Assembly (NCBI GenBank): GCA_021798075.1
Contig: JAJZYO010000164.1
Span: 1-5,367 of the forward strand
Direction: 5' to 3'
Source of the DNA: Actinomycetes bacterium
GTDB taxonomy: Bacteria > Actinomycetota > Acidimicrobiia > Acidimicrobiales > Palsa-688
Length of the DNA stretch: 5,367 nt
Shown: positions 5,293 to 5,367 of the stretch, piece after piece
Position numbering within the stretch: the first letter of the stretch is position 1
How the letters are laid out: each line of letters begins with the position of its first letter
Translations under genes and position numbers: made by a program
The notes under the pieces: model-generated
Seen by the model: only the letters and a program-made list of their open reading frames with translations
Told to the model about the DNA's origin: nothing
Databases searched by the model: none

Positions 5293-5367
5293 GTGCCGCC
5301 TCCTCGCGGGAGTGAGCGGGCTCGTCGTGGGAGTGAACGGGCTCGGTGTGCTCCACATGTGCGAGCG
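5285..5367 (-). CDS. C-terminal end of an upstream gene with His-rich tail, partial
   Basis: In the - strand frame ending with TGA at 5287-5285, 26 codons are open to the right edge. They contain six histidines plus many Glu/Asp residues; the core reads HVEHTEPVHSHDEPAHS, followed by REEAAHG and stop. The stop overlaps the CDF start in ATGGTTGA, an arrangement typical of coupled operon genes. Metal-binding tails of this kind occur at the C-terminus of ArsR/SmtB-type metal sensors and other metal-handling proteins, and an ArsR-type regulator directly upstream of a CDF exporter is a common order. The conserved domain is outside the window, so this identity is inference. An alternative is that the stretch is the His-rich N-terminus of the CDF itself, separated by a frameshift, but the strong ribosome-binding site argues against this. 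Confidence 0.55.
   Translation of the reverse strand, partial: LAHVEHTEPVHSHDEPAHSREEAAHG
5299..5304 (-). promoter_or_regulatory. Perfect Shine-Dalgarno that fixes the CDF start
   Basis: AGGAGG on the - strand lies 6 nt before ATG at 5292. It is the best ribosome-binding site in the window and decides between this start and the upstream ATG at 5358. It falls within the Glu-Glu codons near the end of the preceding reading frame. Confidence 0.8.

Noticed and set aside
5293..5358. A 22-residue N-terminal extension of the CDF protein from ATG at 5358
   Set aside because: The residues are Pro/Thr-rich and unlike CDF N-termini, and another frame through the same bases looks coding. ATG at 5292 has a perfect Shine-Dalgarno.

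Overview
The window is GC-rich bacterial DNA, most likely from an actinobacterium. The basis is the GC-rich third codon positions, GTG starts, an actinobacterial-style encapsulin/DyP pair and a PHO-box-like site of the kind known from Streptomyces. I cannot name a genus. Both ends cut through genes.

Layout, left to right. (1) Positions 2-1393, + strand: a 12-helix MFS phosphate:proton symporter, open through the left edge, so its N-terminus is missing. (2) Positions 1390-2013, - strand: a PhoU-family phosphate regulator, convergent with the symporter; the two stop codons overlap in the palindrome CTAG. (3) Positions 2014-2163, intergenic: 11-bp-phased GTTCACC-like direct repeats (putative PHO box) upstream of phoU, then two hairpins behind the encapsulin gene. 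(4) Positions 2164-3990, - strand: a two-gene operon with a DyP-type heme peroxidase first and a family 1 encapsulin shell protein second. The peroxidase ends in a canonical encapsulin cargo-loading peptide, so the pair should form a peroxidase-filled protein nanocompartment. The encapsulin ribosome-binding site lies inside the codons for that peptide. (5) Positions 4001-4050: a 13-bp tandem repeat of almost four copies just ahead of the peroxidase start. (6) Positions 4090-4314, + strand: a small membrane protein of unknown function. (7) Positions 4303-4355: an inverted repeat plus a 14-bp direct repeat between two convergent genes, probably a shared transcription end. (8) Positions 4342-5292, - strand: a CDF-family zinc-type metal efflux protein, translationally coupled to (9) the last 26 codons of an upstream gene (5285-5365) with a histidine-rich C-terminal tail, cut by the right edge and possibly a metal sensor.

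Three themes sit side by side: phosphate uptake and its control, an encapsulated peroxidase for oxidative stress, and metal export. The encapsulin-DyP pair and the transporter-PhoU pair are each coherent. A functional link between the three modules is not shown by the sequence. The encapsulin system is a known type; the less described details are the regulatory structures around it and the hidden His-rich reading frame at the right edge.
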